Positions 17,905 to 26,703 of a stretch of 64,000 nucleotides of DNA are shown here, piece after piece. The stretch is from Faucicola sp902506225 (lineage in GTDB: Bacteria > Pseudomonadota > Gammaproteobacteria > Pseudomonadales > Moraxellaceae), in assembly GCA_902506225.1 (NCBI GenBank), contig LR733345.1, positions 2,542,001 to 2,606,000 of the forward strand, given 5' to 3'. The notes beneath the pieces were generated by a model, which saw only the letters and a program-made list of their open reading frames with translations, made no database searches and was not told the DNA's origin. Position 1 is the stretch's first letter; each line of letters begins with the position of its first letter. The position numbers were made by a program, and so were the translations under genes.

Positions 17905-20154
17905 ATGTCTGATACCCTTGTAGCAAAAATTACCAAACCAAACGATTTGAACAACCCCACTCGCTCAGTCGCTGAATTTACCGAAAACGCGTATCTGAAC
18001 TATGCGATGTACGTCATCATGGACCGGGCATTACCACACGTTGCCGACGGGTTAAAACCCGTGCAGCGCCGTATCGTGTATGCGATGAGCGAGCTTGGGC
18101 TCAAAAATACCGCCAAACCCAAAAAATCAGCGCGCACTATCGGCGACGTCATTGGTAAATACCACCCGCATGGCGACTCCGCCTGTTATGAAGCCATGGT
18201 GTTGATGAGCCAACCGTTTAGCTACCGTTATCCGCTCATTAGCGGTCAAGGCAATTTCGGCTCGCCTGATGACCCAAAATCATTCGCTGCGATGCGCTAT
18301 ACTGAAGCCAAGCTATCGGCTTATGCCAATACCTTGCTAAACGAGCTTGGTCAAGGCACTGTCGATTGGCAAGACAACTTTGACGGCACCTTGCAAGAAC
18401 CCGTCACCTTGCCTGCCCGTCTACCGAACATCTTGCTCAACGGCACAACGGGCATTGCGGTCGGTATGGCAACCGATATCCCGCCACATAACTTGTCTGA
18501 AGTGGTCAAAGGCTGCATTGCGCTGCTTAAAAAACCCACAATGACGGAAAAAGAGCTGGCAAAGTACATCCCTGCACCCGATTTGCCGACCAAAGCAGAA
18601 ATCATCACCTCGCCTGAGGATTTGCTACAGCTTTATAAAACGGGTCGTGGTAGCTACAAAATGCGCGCTACTTATCATGTCGATGACAAAGAAAAAAACT
18701 TAGTCATCATCGATGCGCTACCCTATCAAATCTCCGGCAATAAAATCATTGAGCAAATTGCCAATTTAATAAATGCCAAAAAATTGCCTTGGGTGACTGA
18801 CATCCATGACGAATCCGACCACCAAAACGCTTGCCGTATCGTTCTTGAGCTGCGCTCAAGCCGTGTTGATATCGAGCCGATGATGAGCCATTTGTTTGCC
18901 AGTACCGACCTTGAGAGTAATTACCGCGTTAATCTCAACATGATTGGCACCAATGGCAAACCCCAAGTCAAATCACTGCTTACCATTCTCACCGAATGGC
19001 TGTCTGTGCGCCGAGATACTGTCACGCGCCGTCTGCAATACCGCTTGGATAAAATCGAGCAGCGCCTGCATATCTTGGCAGGTTTGCTGATTGCCTATCT
19101 TCATATTGATGAAGTTATCCGTATCATCCGTGAGGAAGACGATCCAAAAGCAGAATTAATGACCCGCTATGATTTGACCGAAATCCAAGCCAACGCGATT
19201 TTGGACATTCGTCTGCGTCAACTGGCACGCCTTGAAGAAATTGAGCTCAAACGTGAACAAAGTGACTTAGAATTAGAAAAAGCCCAAATCGAAGCCTACT
19301 TGAATAACCCAGATAAATTGACTGGCTTAATGATTGAGGAGCTTACTGCCGATATGAAAGAGCATGGCGACAAACGCCAATCACCGATTGTAGAACGCAC
19401 GGAAGCTACCGCGCTTAAAGAAACTGACCTAGCCCCAAGCGAGCCTGTAACGGTCATCGTGTCAAAATCAGGCTGGATTCGCTCCGCCAAAGGGCACGAT
19501 GTCGATGCCGCCAATATGAATTACCGTTCGGGCGATGCCTATCTTGCCCATGCGCAAGGCAAGTCCAATGAAAAAGTCTATCTCATGGATAACACCGGTC
19601 GCAGCTATCGCCTCGATGCCCATACCTTACCCTCTGCGCGGGGACAAGGCGAGCCGCTCACAAGCCTGCTAAAACCTACGGGCGGGGCAAATTTTGTCAA
19701 TGTGCTGATGGGACAAGATGACAGTAAGCTCATCATGGCAAGCTCGCAAGGCTATGGCTTTATCAACACCTTTGCTGATCTTGATACCAACCAAAAAGCG
19801 GGCAAAAATGTGATTAATTTTGATGACGCCTTTAGTTTAATAACCCACCAAATTGGTGAGCAAGATACGCTAGTTGGCGTGGTCAGCTCGGCAGGGCATT
19901 TGCTGGTATACCCATTGACTGAGTTACCGATGATGAAAAAAGGCAAAGGCAACAAGCTGATTGATTTAAAAGACGGTGACAGCGTGGTTGCCATCACCAC
20001 CTTTAGCGAAGGGGATAGTTTGTCATTGGACAGTGGTAAACGCACCTTGACGCTCAAACCGATGGATATTGCCAATTTTATGGGTACACGCGGTCGACGC
20101 GGGGCACTACTACCAAAAGGGTTTCAAAAAGTGAGTGGGGTTCAAAAAATCTAA
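17905..20154 (+). CDS. parC: DNA topoisomerase IV subunit A
   Basis: ParC is the DNA-cleaving subunit of topoisomerase IV, which decatenates daughter chromosomes. The 749 residues match the family length. Visible are YAMYVIMDRALPHVADGLKP, QRRIVYAMSELGL, the quinolone-region GKYHPHGDSACYEA, FAAMRYTEAKLS with the catalytic Tyr, and GxxGIAVGMATDIPPHN. The C-terminal beta-pinwheel domain has repeats such as GYGFINTFADLDTNQKAGK. The quinolone-region serine (GDSACYE) is wild type. The stop codon overlaps the next gene's start (TAATG), and a second, diverged copy of its last 30 codons lies 0.6 kb downstream. Confidence 0.98.
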   Translation: MSDTLVAKITKPNDLNNPTRSVAEFTENAYLNYAMYVIMDRALPHVADGLKPVQRRIVYAMSELGLKNTAKPKKSARTIGDVIGKYHPHGDSACYEAMVLMSQPFSYRYPLISGQGNFGSPDDPKSFAAMRYTEAKLSAYANTLLNELGQGTVDWQDNFDGTLQEPVTLPARLPNILLNGTTGIAVGMATDIPPHNLSEVVKGCIALLKKPTMTEKELAKYIPAPDLPTKAEIITSPEDLLQLYKTGRGSYKMRATYHVDDKEKNLVIIDALPYQISGNKIIEQIANLINAKKLPWVTDIHDESDHQNACRIVLELRSSRVDIEPMMSHLFASTDLESNYRVNLNMIGTNGKPQVKSLLTILTEWLSVRRDTVTRRLQYRLDKIEQRLHILAGLLIAYLHIDEVIRIIREEDDPKAELMTRYDLTEIQANAILDIRLRQLARLEEIELKREQSDLELEKAQIEAYLNNPDKLTGLMIEELTADMKEHGDKRQSPIVERTEATALKETDLAPSEPVTVIVSKSGWIRSAKGHDVDAANMNYRSGDAYLAHAQGKSNEKVYLMDNTGRSYRLDAHTLPSARGQGEPLTSLLKPTGGANFVNVLMGQDDSKLIMASSQGYGFINTFADLDTNQKAGKNVINFDDAFSLITHQIGEQDTLVGVVSSAGHLLVYPLTELPMMKKGKGNKLIDLKDGDSVVAITTFSEGDSLSLDSGKRTLTLKPMDIANFMGTRGRRGALLPKGFQKVSGVQKI

Positions 20155-20468
20155 TGGATAAACAATTAGATTTTGACTATATTCGCTTTGAATGGGACAT
20201 TAGTAAAAATACTAGTAATCAAACCAAACATGGATTATCCTTTGAATTAGCGATTTATGCGTTCTTTGACGAACAGGGTGTTAGTGAAAGACATCAAATT
20301 GTCGATGGTGAACAGCGTTGGCGTACTTTGGGTATGATTGATGGTTGTGTGGTTGTTTTTGTGGGGCATTTGACCCATTATGATGATAAAGATACTGAGG
20401 TTGTAAGGATAATTACTGCCCGCAAAGCAACCAAACAAGAAGAGAGAGAATACTATGGCTACCGTTAG
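20154..20468 (+). CDS. brnT: BrnT-type toxin
   Basis: A 104-residue type II toxin of the BrnT family, a RelE-like ribonuclease that inhibits translation and is neutralised by BrnA. Family motifs: FEWDISKNTSNQTKHGLSF at the N-terminus, GEQRWRTLGMIDG, and the C-terminal VVRIITARKATKQEEREYY. The ATG overlaps the parC TAA by one base (TAATG) and has no ribosome site, so translation is probably coupled to parC. It overlaps the antitoxin gene by 14 bases. Toxin before antitoxin is the normal order for this family. Confidence 0.92.
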   Translation: MDKQLDFDYIRFEWDISKNTSNQTKHGLSFELAIYAFFDEQGVSERHQIVDGEQRWRTLGMIDGCVVVFVGHLTHYDDKDTEVVRIITARKATKQEEREYYGYR

Positions 20469-20724
20469 TATGACATTTAAAAAAGGGGAACGACCACCTG
20501 CCTTAACTGCTGAGCAAAAAGCGATGCTTACTCGGTTAAAAGCAATGCCCGATAGTGAGATTGATACCAGTGATGATTGGGGCGATTTGGAAGCCTTAAC
20601 CATTGAATCAGATAAGCATTTGGTTGAAGACTTTGCTAAAGTCTGCGAAAGCCAACGCCTGAGCATGAATGAGGTGATTAATCAGTTGATGCAGTCTTAT
20701 GTTAAACAATTTGGCACAGCTTAA
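20455..20724 (+). CDS. brnA: BrnA-type antitoxin
   Basis: An 89-residue antitoxin. The N-terminal part has the acidic PDSEIDTSDDWGD stretch common in BrnA/DUF4415 antitoxins. The C-terminal VCESQRLSMNEVINQLMQSYVKQF resembles a ribbon-helix-helix DNA-binding half. GAGAGAGAA precedes the ATG inside brnT. It should bind BrnT and repress the pair. The C-terminal part is less typical than the toxin, so the exact subfamily is open. Confidence 0.82.
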   Translation: MATVSMTFKKGERPPALTAEQKAMLTRLKAMPDSEIDTSDDWGDLEALTIESDKHLVEDFAKVCESQRLSMNEVINQLMQSYVKQFGTA

Positions 20725-20756
20725 GCTTAGTGCTATTTGATAACGTTTAATCGCTG

Positions 20757-20849
20757 AATACTGTCAATTTTATGCGCATTCGTGGTATACGTAGGGCGTT
20801 ACTGCCGAAAGGGTTTAAAAAGGTGAGTCAAATTAAAAAACCTTCCTAA
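20757..20849 (+). pseudogene. Diverged duplicate of the parC 3' end
   Basis: Read in frame from 20763, this encodes VNFM-RIRGIRRALLPKGF-KKVSQIKKPS and then TAA (20847-20849). Over the 22 codons from NFM onward, 16 residues are identical to the end of ParC (ANFM-GTRGRRGALLPKGF-QKVS). About 50 of 66 bases match, and many differences are at third positions. It has no start and follows brnA directly. It looks like the old or foreign parC terminus left behind when the brnTA block arrived. Confidence 0.85.
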
Positions 20850-21212
20850 TATTTCAATAAGGAACAATTTTTTAATGATTATTAGAACATATTTCGAATG
20901 TCTAACATGTGGACAAAAACATAAGTTCAGAATCCAAATAGGATATTCCAGCTTTCAGAAACATGAAACAAATTGCATGAGCTGTCACGAAAAAATGATA
21001 ATATCTTTAAAGCTTAATCAAGCTCAAGGTGAAATTGAAGAATTAAGTGCAGTAGAAAATTGTGAAGATATTAGCAATGAAAAAGGGATTAGTGATTTAG
21101 AGTTGCCTTCAATTTATCTTTCAAGTGATTTCTCCGTCCATGAAAGTGAAATTCATAGTGATTTTTCATTTCCTGCTCACAGGGTAATGCAGTTTTTGAC
21201 ACGCAATTTAAC

Positions 21213-21219
21213 TTATAAG
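21213..21219. repeat. IS target-site duplication, left copy
   Basis: TTATAAG directly before the left IS end. The same 7 bases occur directly after the right end at 22358-22364, which marks a recent, precise insertion. Confidence 0.85.
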
Positions 21220-22357
21220 CTGAAGTTACGCACCGCTAATAGCCTTAAGCTGGGCAAAAGCCGACTGATTAGCGGAGACGAGTAACTTTAAACGCAAAGC
21301 GAAATGATTTAACTTGGTTTTGATTTTCAAACACTCAAGCTTAAACACCGCATACGTGGCTAAAAACATATGATTAAACCGAGCCCTTTGGCTATGAGCA
21401 GGCGACTTACCCAAATTGGCATTTTGCTTTAACGACTTATGATACACTTCAACCTGCCATCGTTTTTGATAGCCGTTGATAAATTTATCCTTGTCGCATT
21501 GCAAATCTGAGCATACCAGATATAACACCCCTATACTATCGTCCTTGTTTGTAAAGACTCGGCGTAATAACAAGACTTCATCATGATAGTCATTTAAAAA
21601 GCCGCGAACAGGGGTATTATCGGGTAAATTAGATTCATCAATACGTACAAAGTTACCTTTTTCTCTATCATCCGGGGTTAAAGCCACTAAGCGATTTGAC
21701 TTTAACGCAAAGATGAAATGCTTGTTAGCTTTACGAATATGTTTGAATGTCGCTTTGGCTGAAAACCAAGAATCGGCTAATACATAGTCGAATTTGACTT
21801 GGTTTTTGATTGCGCTATCAAACATATCAAGCAGTCGCTGATTTTTGGTTTTATCGCTTTTACGTTTAACCTTGCCTTTGTCATCGGTAAAGACATTGGG
21901 TTTGGTGATGATGTCAAAGCTTAAGGGTATGTCGATATCTTTGCGATGATACAGACAGTTAAGCAGGTTAATGCCTTTAACATTTTTGTTTTGGGTATGG
22001 TCGTAGTGCCAGCAGTTGATGTCGTCGACGCTTGTGTGCGGTTTAGGCTGTATGGTGTCATCAAAGATGAGATAGCCGATGGCATTGGGTGTGGCATTTT
22101 CATGCTGCCTTAGCATGGGTTTAATCAGTTGCCATTGTTCTTTGGCGGTGAGTGTTTCACTGTTTAGAAAGCGGGTGATGCTGTCATGGTAGATGCTCCC
22201 TTGTAGTAGATTGGCAAGTCCTGTGGCGGTGGTTTGCCCAAAACTTGCAATGAGGTAGTCGCTGTAGAGTTCTATCATGTCTTTGTTCATTTGTTTACTC
22301 TCGCTGACTGCTTTTTTTGTTATGATAGCGCTTTTTTAAAGGGCTGCGTAACTTCAG
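21220..22357 (-). mobile_element. Complete insertion sequence, IS4-superfamily (IS701-like)
   Basis: A 1138-base element bounded by perfect 13-bp inverted repeats: CTGAAGTTACGCA at 21220-21232 and TGCGTAACTTCAG at 22345-22357. It is flanked by the 7-bp duplication TTATAAG. It carries one transposase gene on the minus strand, is intact, and is likely competent to move. A 7-bp duplication is not the 4 bp expected of classical IS701, so the subfamily remains open. Confidence 0.9.
21226..22290 (-). CDS. DDE transposase of the IS4 superfamily
   Basis: A 354-residue transposase that excises and inserts the surrounding element. The first catalytic Asp is in GYLIFDDTIQPKPH, the second in DYVLADSWFSAKATF, and the Glu is in GYQKRWQVEVYHKSLKQN, which fits the Y-(2)-R-(3)-E-(6)-K signature of the IS4 superfamily exactly. 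There is no frameshift or internal stop. The C-terminus runs into the left inverted repeat, leaving only six bases of the element after the stop. GAGAG precedes the ATG. Confidence 0.92.
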   Translation of the reverse strand: MNKDMIELYSDYLIASFGQTTATGLANLLQGSIYHDSITRFLNSETLTAKEQWQLIKPMLRQHENATPNAIGYLIFDDTIQPKPHTSVDDINCWHYDHTQNKNVKGINLLNCLYHRKDIDIPLSFDIITKPNVFTDDKGKVKRKSDKTKNQRLLDMFDSAIKNQVKFDYVLADSWFSAKATFKHIRKANKHFIFALKSNRLVALTPDDREKGNFVRIDESNLPDNTPVRGFLNDYHDEVLLLRRVFTNKDDSIGVLYLVCSDLQCDKDKFINGYQKRWQVEVYHKSLKQNANLGKSPAHSQRARFNHMFLATYAVFKLECLKIKTKLNHFALRLKLLVSANQSAFAQLKAISGA

Positions 22358-22364
22358 TTATAAG
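22358..22364. repeat. IS target-site duplication, right copy
   Basis: TTATAAG directly after the right IS end, identical to 21213-21219. Confidence 0.85.
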
Positions 22365-23319
22365 GATTTAGAAAACTATAAAAATTAGAGCAATTCTTAT
22401 GTAAGTATTTTAGATAAGTGGAATATAATTGAAAAAGCTTGGAGCTTGACACGAAATAACAAAAATCAGTTAGCAGAACAAAAAATTAAAGAATTTAGCC
22501 AATACGCTGATTTACTAGATAATTCTTTAGAAAGTGCTATATTTGAGTTTCTAAGAGAATTTATAGCTTCCGATGATTCAAAATTTGATAGCTATGTTAA
22601 AGCTCATGACTGGATACAAACTATATCTTTGAATGATTATGGCGAATTTAAAGGTTTTTTTGAAGAAAATTATGGAGAACATACTCGTAGATATTTTGAG
22701 GTTTTCAAATCTTTTTTTAAAAATTATAGCGAATTTTCTCAAGTCCAATTTTCTAAATTTGACAATCAAGATTTAATCACGACTTCAAATTCATTTGACA
22801 ACGTCAAAATGTTTTATGGAGAGTGTTTTGAACATTTGACAAGTAATTTGGAATTTCTTGCATGTTTATTTAATATTAAAGAAGGTAGAACATTCGATAA
22901 ATTTCAACAAATGTCTTTAATTCAATACAATAGTTTAGATAAAGCTAACAAGCTTAACCCAGTGAAAAAAATTCCAGAAATTAATAATATTTTCGATTCT
23001 TTTGATAGTAAATTAAGAAATGCTTCCCATCACGGTCATATTTTTTATGACAATGGTATTATTAAATATAAGACAAGTCATGATAAAGATTACAATGAAA
23101 TTAGATACATAGACTTTTTGACTGAATGTAGAAAAATATTTGAGTCTCTTTGTATTTTATTTATGTTAGAAATTTACTTTAAAAAAATAATTTTACCCAA
23201 GATATCCAAGACTAATTTTCCAACCAAATGATCATTACATGTAAGAAAAGCTATGTTTGATTCATGACAAAAGTTATCTATTCATACTCCTTATTATCAA
23301 ACTTAACAACTCCCCCAGC

Positions 23320-23427
23320 CATTTACAAGATATCAAGCTTTTCATGATCGATCTCGTCGGGCTTGAACGAGATGTTCTCTACCACGCTAAGAAGCCCGTA
23401 ATAATTCAACACAAAAACCGTATTTAA
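23320..23427 (+). pseudogene. Decayed copy of the VanZ-like gene start
   Basis: In frame from 23326 the sequence encodes QDIKLFMIDLVGLERDVLYH, then a short unrelated run, then QHKNRI and TAA at 23425-23427. The intact gene just downstream encodes QDIKTHIVSFTGLERDALHIY and later FKNHRYRW. So this is a truncated, internally deleted relative of its neighbour. No start codon or ribosome site remains. Confidence 0.55.
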
Positions 23428-23483
23428 CCGTTGGCAGAAAATCGCTATGCTCTGCCAACTTTGCAATCAAAATCAAAATTTCT

Positions 23484-23849
23484 ATGTACGACTCCGTATT
23501 CCAAGACATCAAAACCCATATCGTTAGCTTCACAGGCTTAGAGCGAGATGCCCTACATATTTATGTCGGTATTGGGGTATTTCTTATCACAAGTCTACTT
23601 TTTAAAAATCACCGCTACCGTTGGCTTATCGCCTTATTTACGGTGATTGCTGCTGCCAGCATGGGTGAAGTGCTAGACAGACATGACCAGCTTATAATCA
23701 GCAAGCACTGGTACTGGCAAGGCAGTGTGCATGATATAGTAAACACCTGCTTTTTCCCCACCCTTTTTACCTTGATACTCACCTTTACCCATTTTTTTGA
23801 GCGAAACTTTGAGCGAAATAGTGCCCAAGCTCATGGTTCAAAACGTTAA
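23484..23849 (+). CDS. VanZ-like small membrane protein
   Basis: A 121-residue protein with three hydrophobic segments: IYVGIGVFLITSLLF, WLIALFTVIAAASMGEVLD and NTCFFPTLFTLILTFTHFF. The segment AAASMGEVLDRHD...WQGSVHDIVNT resembles the VanZ-like/teicoplanin-resistance family signature (a small charged loop before an SxHDxxxN motif). Function is unknown in Gram-negatives. A decayed copy of the gene start lies directly upstream. Confidence 0.6.
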   Translation: MYDSVFQDIKTHIVSFTGLERDALHIYVGIGVFLITSLLFKNHRYRWLIALFTVIAAASMGEVLDRHDQLIISKHWYWQGSVHDIVNTCFFPTLFTLILTFTHFFERNFERNSAQAHGSKR

Positions 23850-23993
23850 TTGGGTATCAACTTTTAGCAAACTTTTGGTTCAATCTTGGCAAACTCAGCG
23901 ATTCGGGGTAAAGTAACCTCATTTTTCACAGTATTTTTAAAATTACAGTATTTTAAAATTAGTTCTCTCGCATATATGGACAGCCAACCCCTT

Positions 23994-25202
23994 ATGAATC
24001 CGCAATTACAACTTTTGCATCCTTATCCGTTTGCCAAGATGGCAACCTTGCTACAAGGCATCACCCCAAACCCATACTATGCCCCGATTAAACTGGGTAT
24101 CGGTGAACCGCAGCACACGCCGCCACAGTTTGTGTTAGACGTCATCAAAGACAGTCTGGCTAAAATCCAAAATTACCCCACCACCAACGGTTTGCCCGAG
24201 CTGCGCCAAGCGATTGCCGATTGGGTACAGCGCCGTTTTCAGGTCAAACAATTAAATGCCGACACCCAAGTATTACCTGTGATGGGTACACGTGAGGCGC
24301 TATTTAGCTTTGTGCAAGCGGCATTTAACCGTGAGGATAGCAAACGACCTTACGTGGTGATGCCCAATCCGTTTTATCAGATTTATGAGGGGGCGACGCT
24401 GCTCGCTGGTGGACAGCCGTATTTTGTCAATTGTACCGCCGACAATAACTTTGTCGGTGACTATGACAGTGTGCCAAGCGAGGTTTGGGAAAAAACCCAA
24501 CTGGTCTTTGTGTGTAGTCCAAACAACCCAACTGGCTCGGTGATGGATTTGGCGCAGTGGCAACGTCTGGTTGAGCTATCGGATAAATATGGCTTTATCC
24601 TAGCCAGTGACGAGTGCTACAGTGAGCTATATTTTGAGGCGGCGCCAATTGGACTACTTGAAGTCTGCGCCAAAATCGGACGCGATGATTTTGCCAATTG
24701 CGTGGTGTTTCATTCGCTGTCAAAACGCTCCAATCTACCTGGCATGCGCTCAGGATTTGTGGCAGGTGATGCCAAGCTACTAGCGCCGTATGCCCAGTAC
24801 CGCACTTACCAAGGCTGTGCGATGCCGATTCATCATCAGCTGGCTTCGATTACCGCGTGGCAAGATGAAGCCCATGTGTCAGAAAACCGCAAACTATATC
24901 GCCAAAAGTTTGATTTGTGGATGGACAAGCTGTCAGACAAATTACCGCTACGCCGTCCTGATGCCGGTTTTTATTTTTGGTTACCGGTGCAAGATGATGA
25001 GCAGTTTGTCAAAGTGATTTATGAACAGCTAAATATCCATGCACTTGCAGGGCGTTACCTGTCTCGTGATACGCCCCCATACCAAAACAACAGCGGCAAC
25101 GCTGGCAAAAACCATGTGCGCATGGCATTGGTTGCAGATATCGCACAAAGCAGCGAGGCGATTGACCGACTGCTGAGCTTGGACTTATCAAATTTGGTGT
25201 AA
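23994..25202 (+). CDS. dapC: Succinyldiaminopimelate transaminase
   Basis: A PLP-dependent class I/II aminotransferase that makes N-succinyl-LL-diaminopimelate for lysine and peptidoglycan. The family N-terminus is MNPQLQLLHPYPFAK and GIGEPQHTPPQFV; later motifs are VCSPNNPTGSVMD, ASDECYSELYF and the PLP lysine in HSLSKRSNLPGMRSGF. The frame is open 36 codons further upstream, but homology starts at the ATG at 23994, so that start is chosen; ATG at 23976 is an alternative. Length about 402 residues, normal for DapC. Confidence 0.92.
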   Translation: MNPQLQLLHPYPFAKMATLLQGITPNPYYAPIKLGIGEPQHTPPQFVLDVIKDSLAKIQNYPTTNGLPELRQAIADWVQRRFQVKQLNADTQVLPVMGTREALFSFVQAAFNREDSKRPYVVMPNPFYQIYEGATLLAGGQPYFVNCTADNNFVGDYDSVPSEVWEKTQLVFVCSPNNPTGSVMDLAQWQRLVELSDKYGFILASDECYSELYFEAAPIGLLEVCAKIGRDDFANCVVFHSLSKRSNLPGMRSGFVAGDAKLLAPYAQYRTYQGCAMPIHHQLASITAWQDEAHVSENRKLYRQKFDLWMDKLSDKLPLRRPDAGFYFWLPVQDDEQFVKVIYEQLNIHALAGRYLSRDTPPYQNNSGNAGKNHVRMALVADIAQSSEAIDRLLSLDLSNLV

Positions 25203-25210
25203 TTTTCCAT

Positions 25211-25245
25211 AAAAAAAGTGAGGGCTAGCTACCATCACTTTTTTT
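25211..25245. terminator. Bidirectional terminator between dapC and patatin gene
   Basis: AAAAAAAGTGA (25211-25221) pairs with TCACTTTTTTT (25235-25245) around a 13-base loop, between two convergent genes. Confidence 0.85.
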
Positions 25246-25293
25246 GACTTTTTGTAAGCCTTTGGCTTTTAAAGATACAACGTGGAATGACGG

Positions 25294-26703
25294 CTAGTCT
25301 TCAAGATTTTTTAGCAGGGAACTGACCTGTGCCAATTTCTTGCGTTTTTGGTGGATATCATGGGTGACAAAGATGTCATCGGTTTCAGGTAGCATAAACC
25401 AATCTGGGTGGCGAAACGTGTTCTCAATATCTTGTAAGCCACTTTCCCAGTGCTCTCGCATGGTCGAGGCGCTAAACTCATAGTCTTTATAGCCACGCTC
25501 ATAAGTCTTTTTGTGATAAATCAGATGAATCACGTTTTTGACACCGACTTCTGTCATTTCGCGGGCTTTATTGACGCACAGTTCTTCAACTTTATCAACT
25601 TTAGCATCGTCATCGATGATTTCGAGTAACTCTTTGATAAGGCGCGTATAACGCAGCTTTTGCGCCATAAAGTCAGTAACCATGCGGGTTCTGCTAGAGT
25701 ATCGAATGTCTTTGATGCGCTCGTCAATCTCCATCATATTCTCTGGCAACGTGCCCTTGGCATTCCACAAATCCACTTGGAAAATCAATTGCTTGAGGTG
25801 CTCTTCATGGCTTAAGATTTCATTGAGCGGCGTGTTGGACACCAAGCCGCCATCCCAATAATACTCCCCATCAATCTCAACCGCTGGAAAACCTGGCGGC
25901 AATGCGCCCGATGCGATAAAGTGATCGTAGTGCAGTTCTTCATTTTCATTGCTAAAAATAGCAAAGTTACCGTTTCGCACATTGACCGCAGACACCGACA
26001 CTTTCATCCGATTGACGTCATTGACCAGTTTTAAGTCACAATAACGCTCAAGGGTCTCGCGCAGCTTGTCGGTGGTGTAATAGCTTAAGTGATTGGGGGT
26101 GGTGTCATACGGCACAAAATAACGCGGTTTAAAAAAACCACGCTGTCCTTCAATCATGGTTAGCCAAGCCTCAGTGGTAGATTCCATCACCCGCAGCTGC
26201 TGCTTTAAAAAGCCATTTTCAAATATCCATGGCATAAAATGGCTTACCATGTCAATTTTGCTGAGTTTATCTAGCTCATTGGCCGTTTGACGGTAGACAT
26301 TCATCCCTGCAGGGGTGTAGTTACGATGGGTGATGGTGTTCCAAAACCCTTGCAGCGCCGCCAAGCGGTTCTCTGGACGGTTACCTGCGATAATGGCGGT
26401 ATTGAGCGCGCCGATTGAAATACCTGAGATACGGTCGATTTTGATGCCTTGTTTATGCAGTCCTTCATAAATCCCTGCTTGGTAGGCACCAAGCGCACCG
26501 CCACCTTGCAGCAGCAACGACACGCTATCGTATTGTTTGACCAATTCTTTGAGCGGTGGCGTGCCTTGTGGGGTGGGTTGATTGGGGTTTGTGTTTGGTG
26601 GCTCTATCGCCTTGAGCGGTGATAAATTATCAGGTGATGGCTTAGATGGTTGTGCAGGTGTGGGGATGGTTTTTCTAGTTGACATAATAATCTCATCATC
26701 CAT
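25294..26703 (-). CDS. Patatin-like phospholipase with DUF3734 C-terminus
   Basis: A 469-residue lipid acyl hydrolase. The oxyanion loop is LLQGGGALGAYQAGIYEGL, the nucleophile elbow GISIGALNTA carries the catalytic Ser, and EYYWDGGLVSNTPL carries the catalytic Asp. The C-terminal third (YSSRTRMVTDFMAQKLRYTRLIKELL onward) matches the DUF3734 tail seen in many proteobacterial patatins. The first 45 residues are Pro/Asn-rich and probably disordered. There is no signal peptide, so a cytoplasmic or membrane-face location is likely. The substrate is unknown. Confidence 0.88.
   Translation of the reverse strand: MDDEIIMSTRKTIPTPAQPSKPSPDNLSPLKAIEPPNTNPNQPTPQGTPPLKELVKQYDSVSLLLQGGGALGAYQAGIYEGLHKQGIKIDRISGISIGALNTAIIAGNRPENRLAALQGFWNTITHRNYTPAGMNVYRQTANELDKLSKIDMVSHFMPWIFENGFLKQQLRVMESTTEAWLTMIEGQRGFFKPRYFVPYDTTPNHLSYYTTDKLRETLERYCDLKLVNDVNRMKVSVSAVNVRNGNFAIFSNENEELHYDHFIASGALPPGFPAVEIDGEYYWDGGLVSNTPLNEILSHEEHLKQLIFQVDLWNAKGTLPENMMEIDERIKDIRYSSRTRMVTDFMAQKLRYTRLIKELLEIIDDDAKVDKVEELCVNKAREMTEVGVKNVIHLIYHKKTYERGYKDYEFSASTMREHWESGLQDIENTFRHPDWFMLPETDDIFVTHDIHQKRKKLAQVSSLLKNLED

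Larger units (their letters stand above)
20875..23231 (+). pseudogene. Zinc-ribbon/HEPN-like gene broken by an IS and an in-frame TAG
   Basis: With the IS (21220-22357) and one 7-bp target copy removed, the frame reads on: ...FLTRNLTYK joins DLENYKN, then TAG (22386-22388), then SNSYVSILDKWNIIEKAWSL and on to 23231, all in one frame. The restored protein would be about 403 residues. The N-terminus has two CxxC pairs (CLTC at residues 9-12 and CMSC at 34-37), a zinc ribbon. The C-terminal half is helical, with KLRNASHHGH, which fits the Rx4H motif of HEPN domains (often RNases). So the two open frames usually called here (20875-21285 and 22446-23231) are halves of one gene. TAG could also be a sequencing error. 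The family assignment is inference. Confidence 0.7.
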
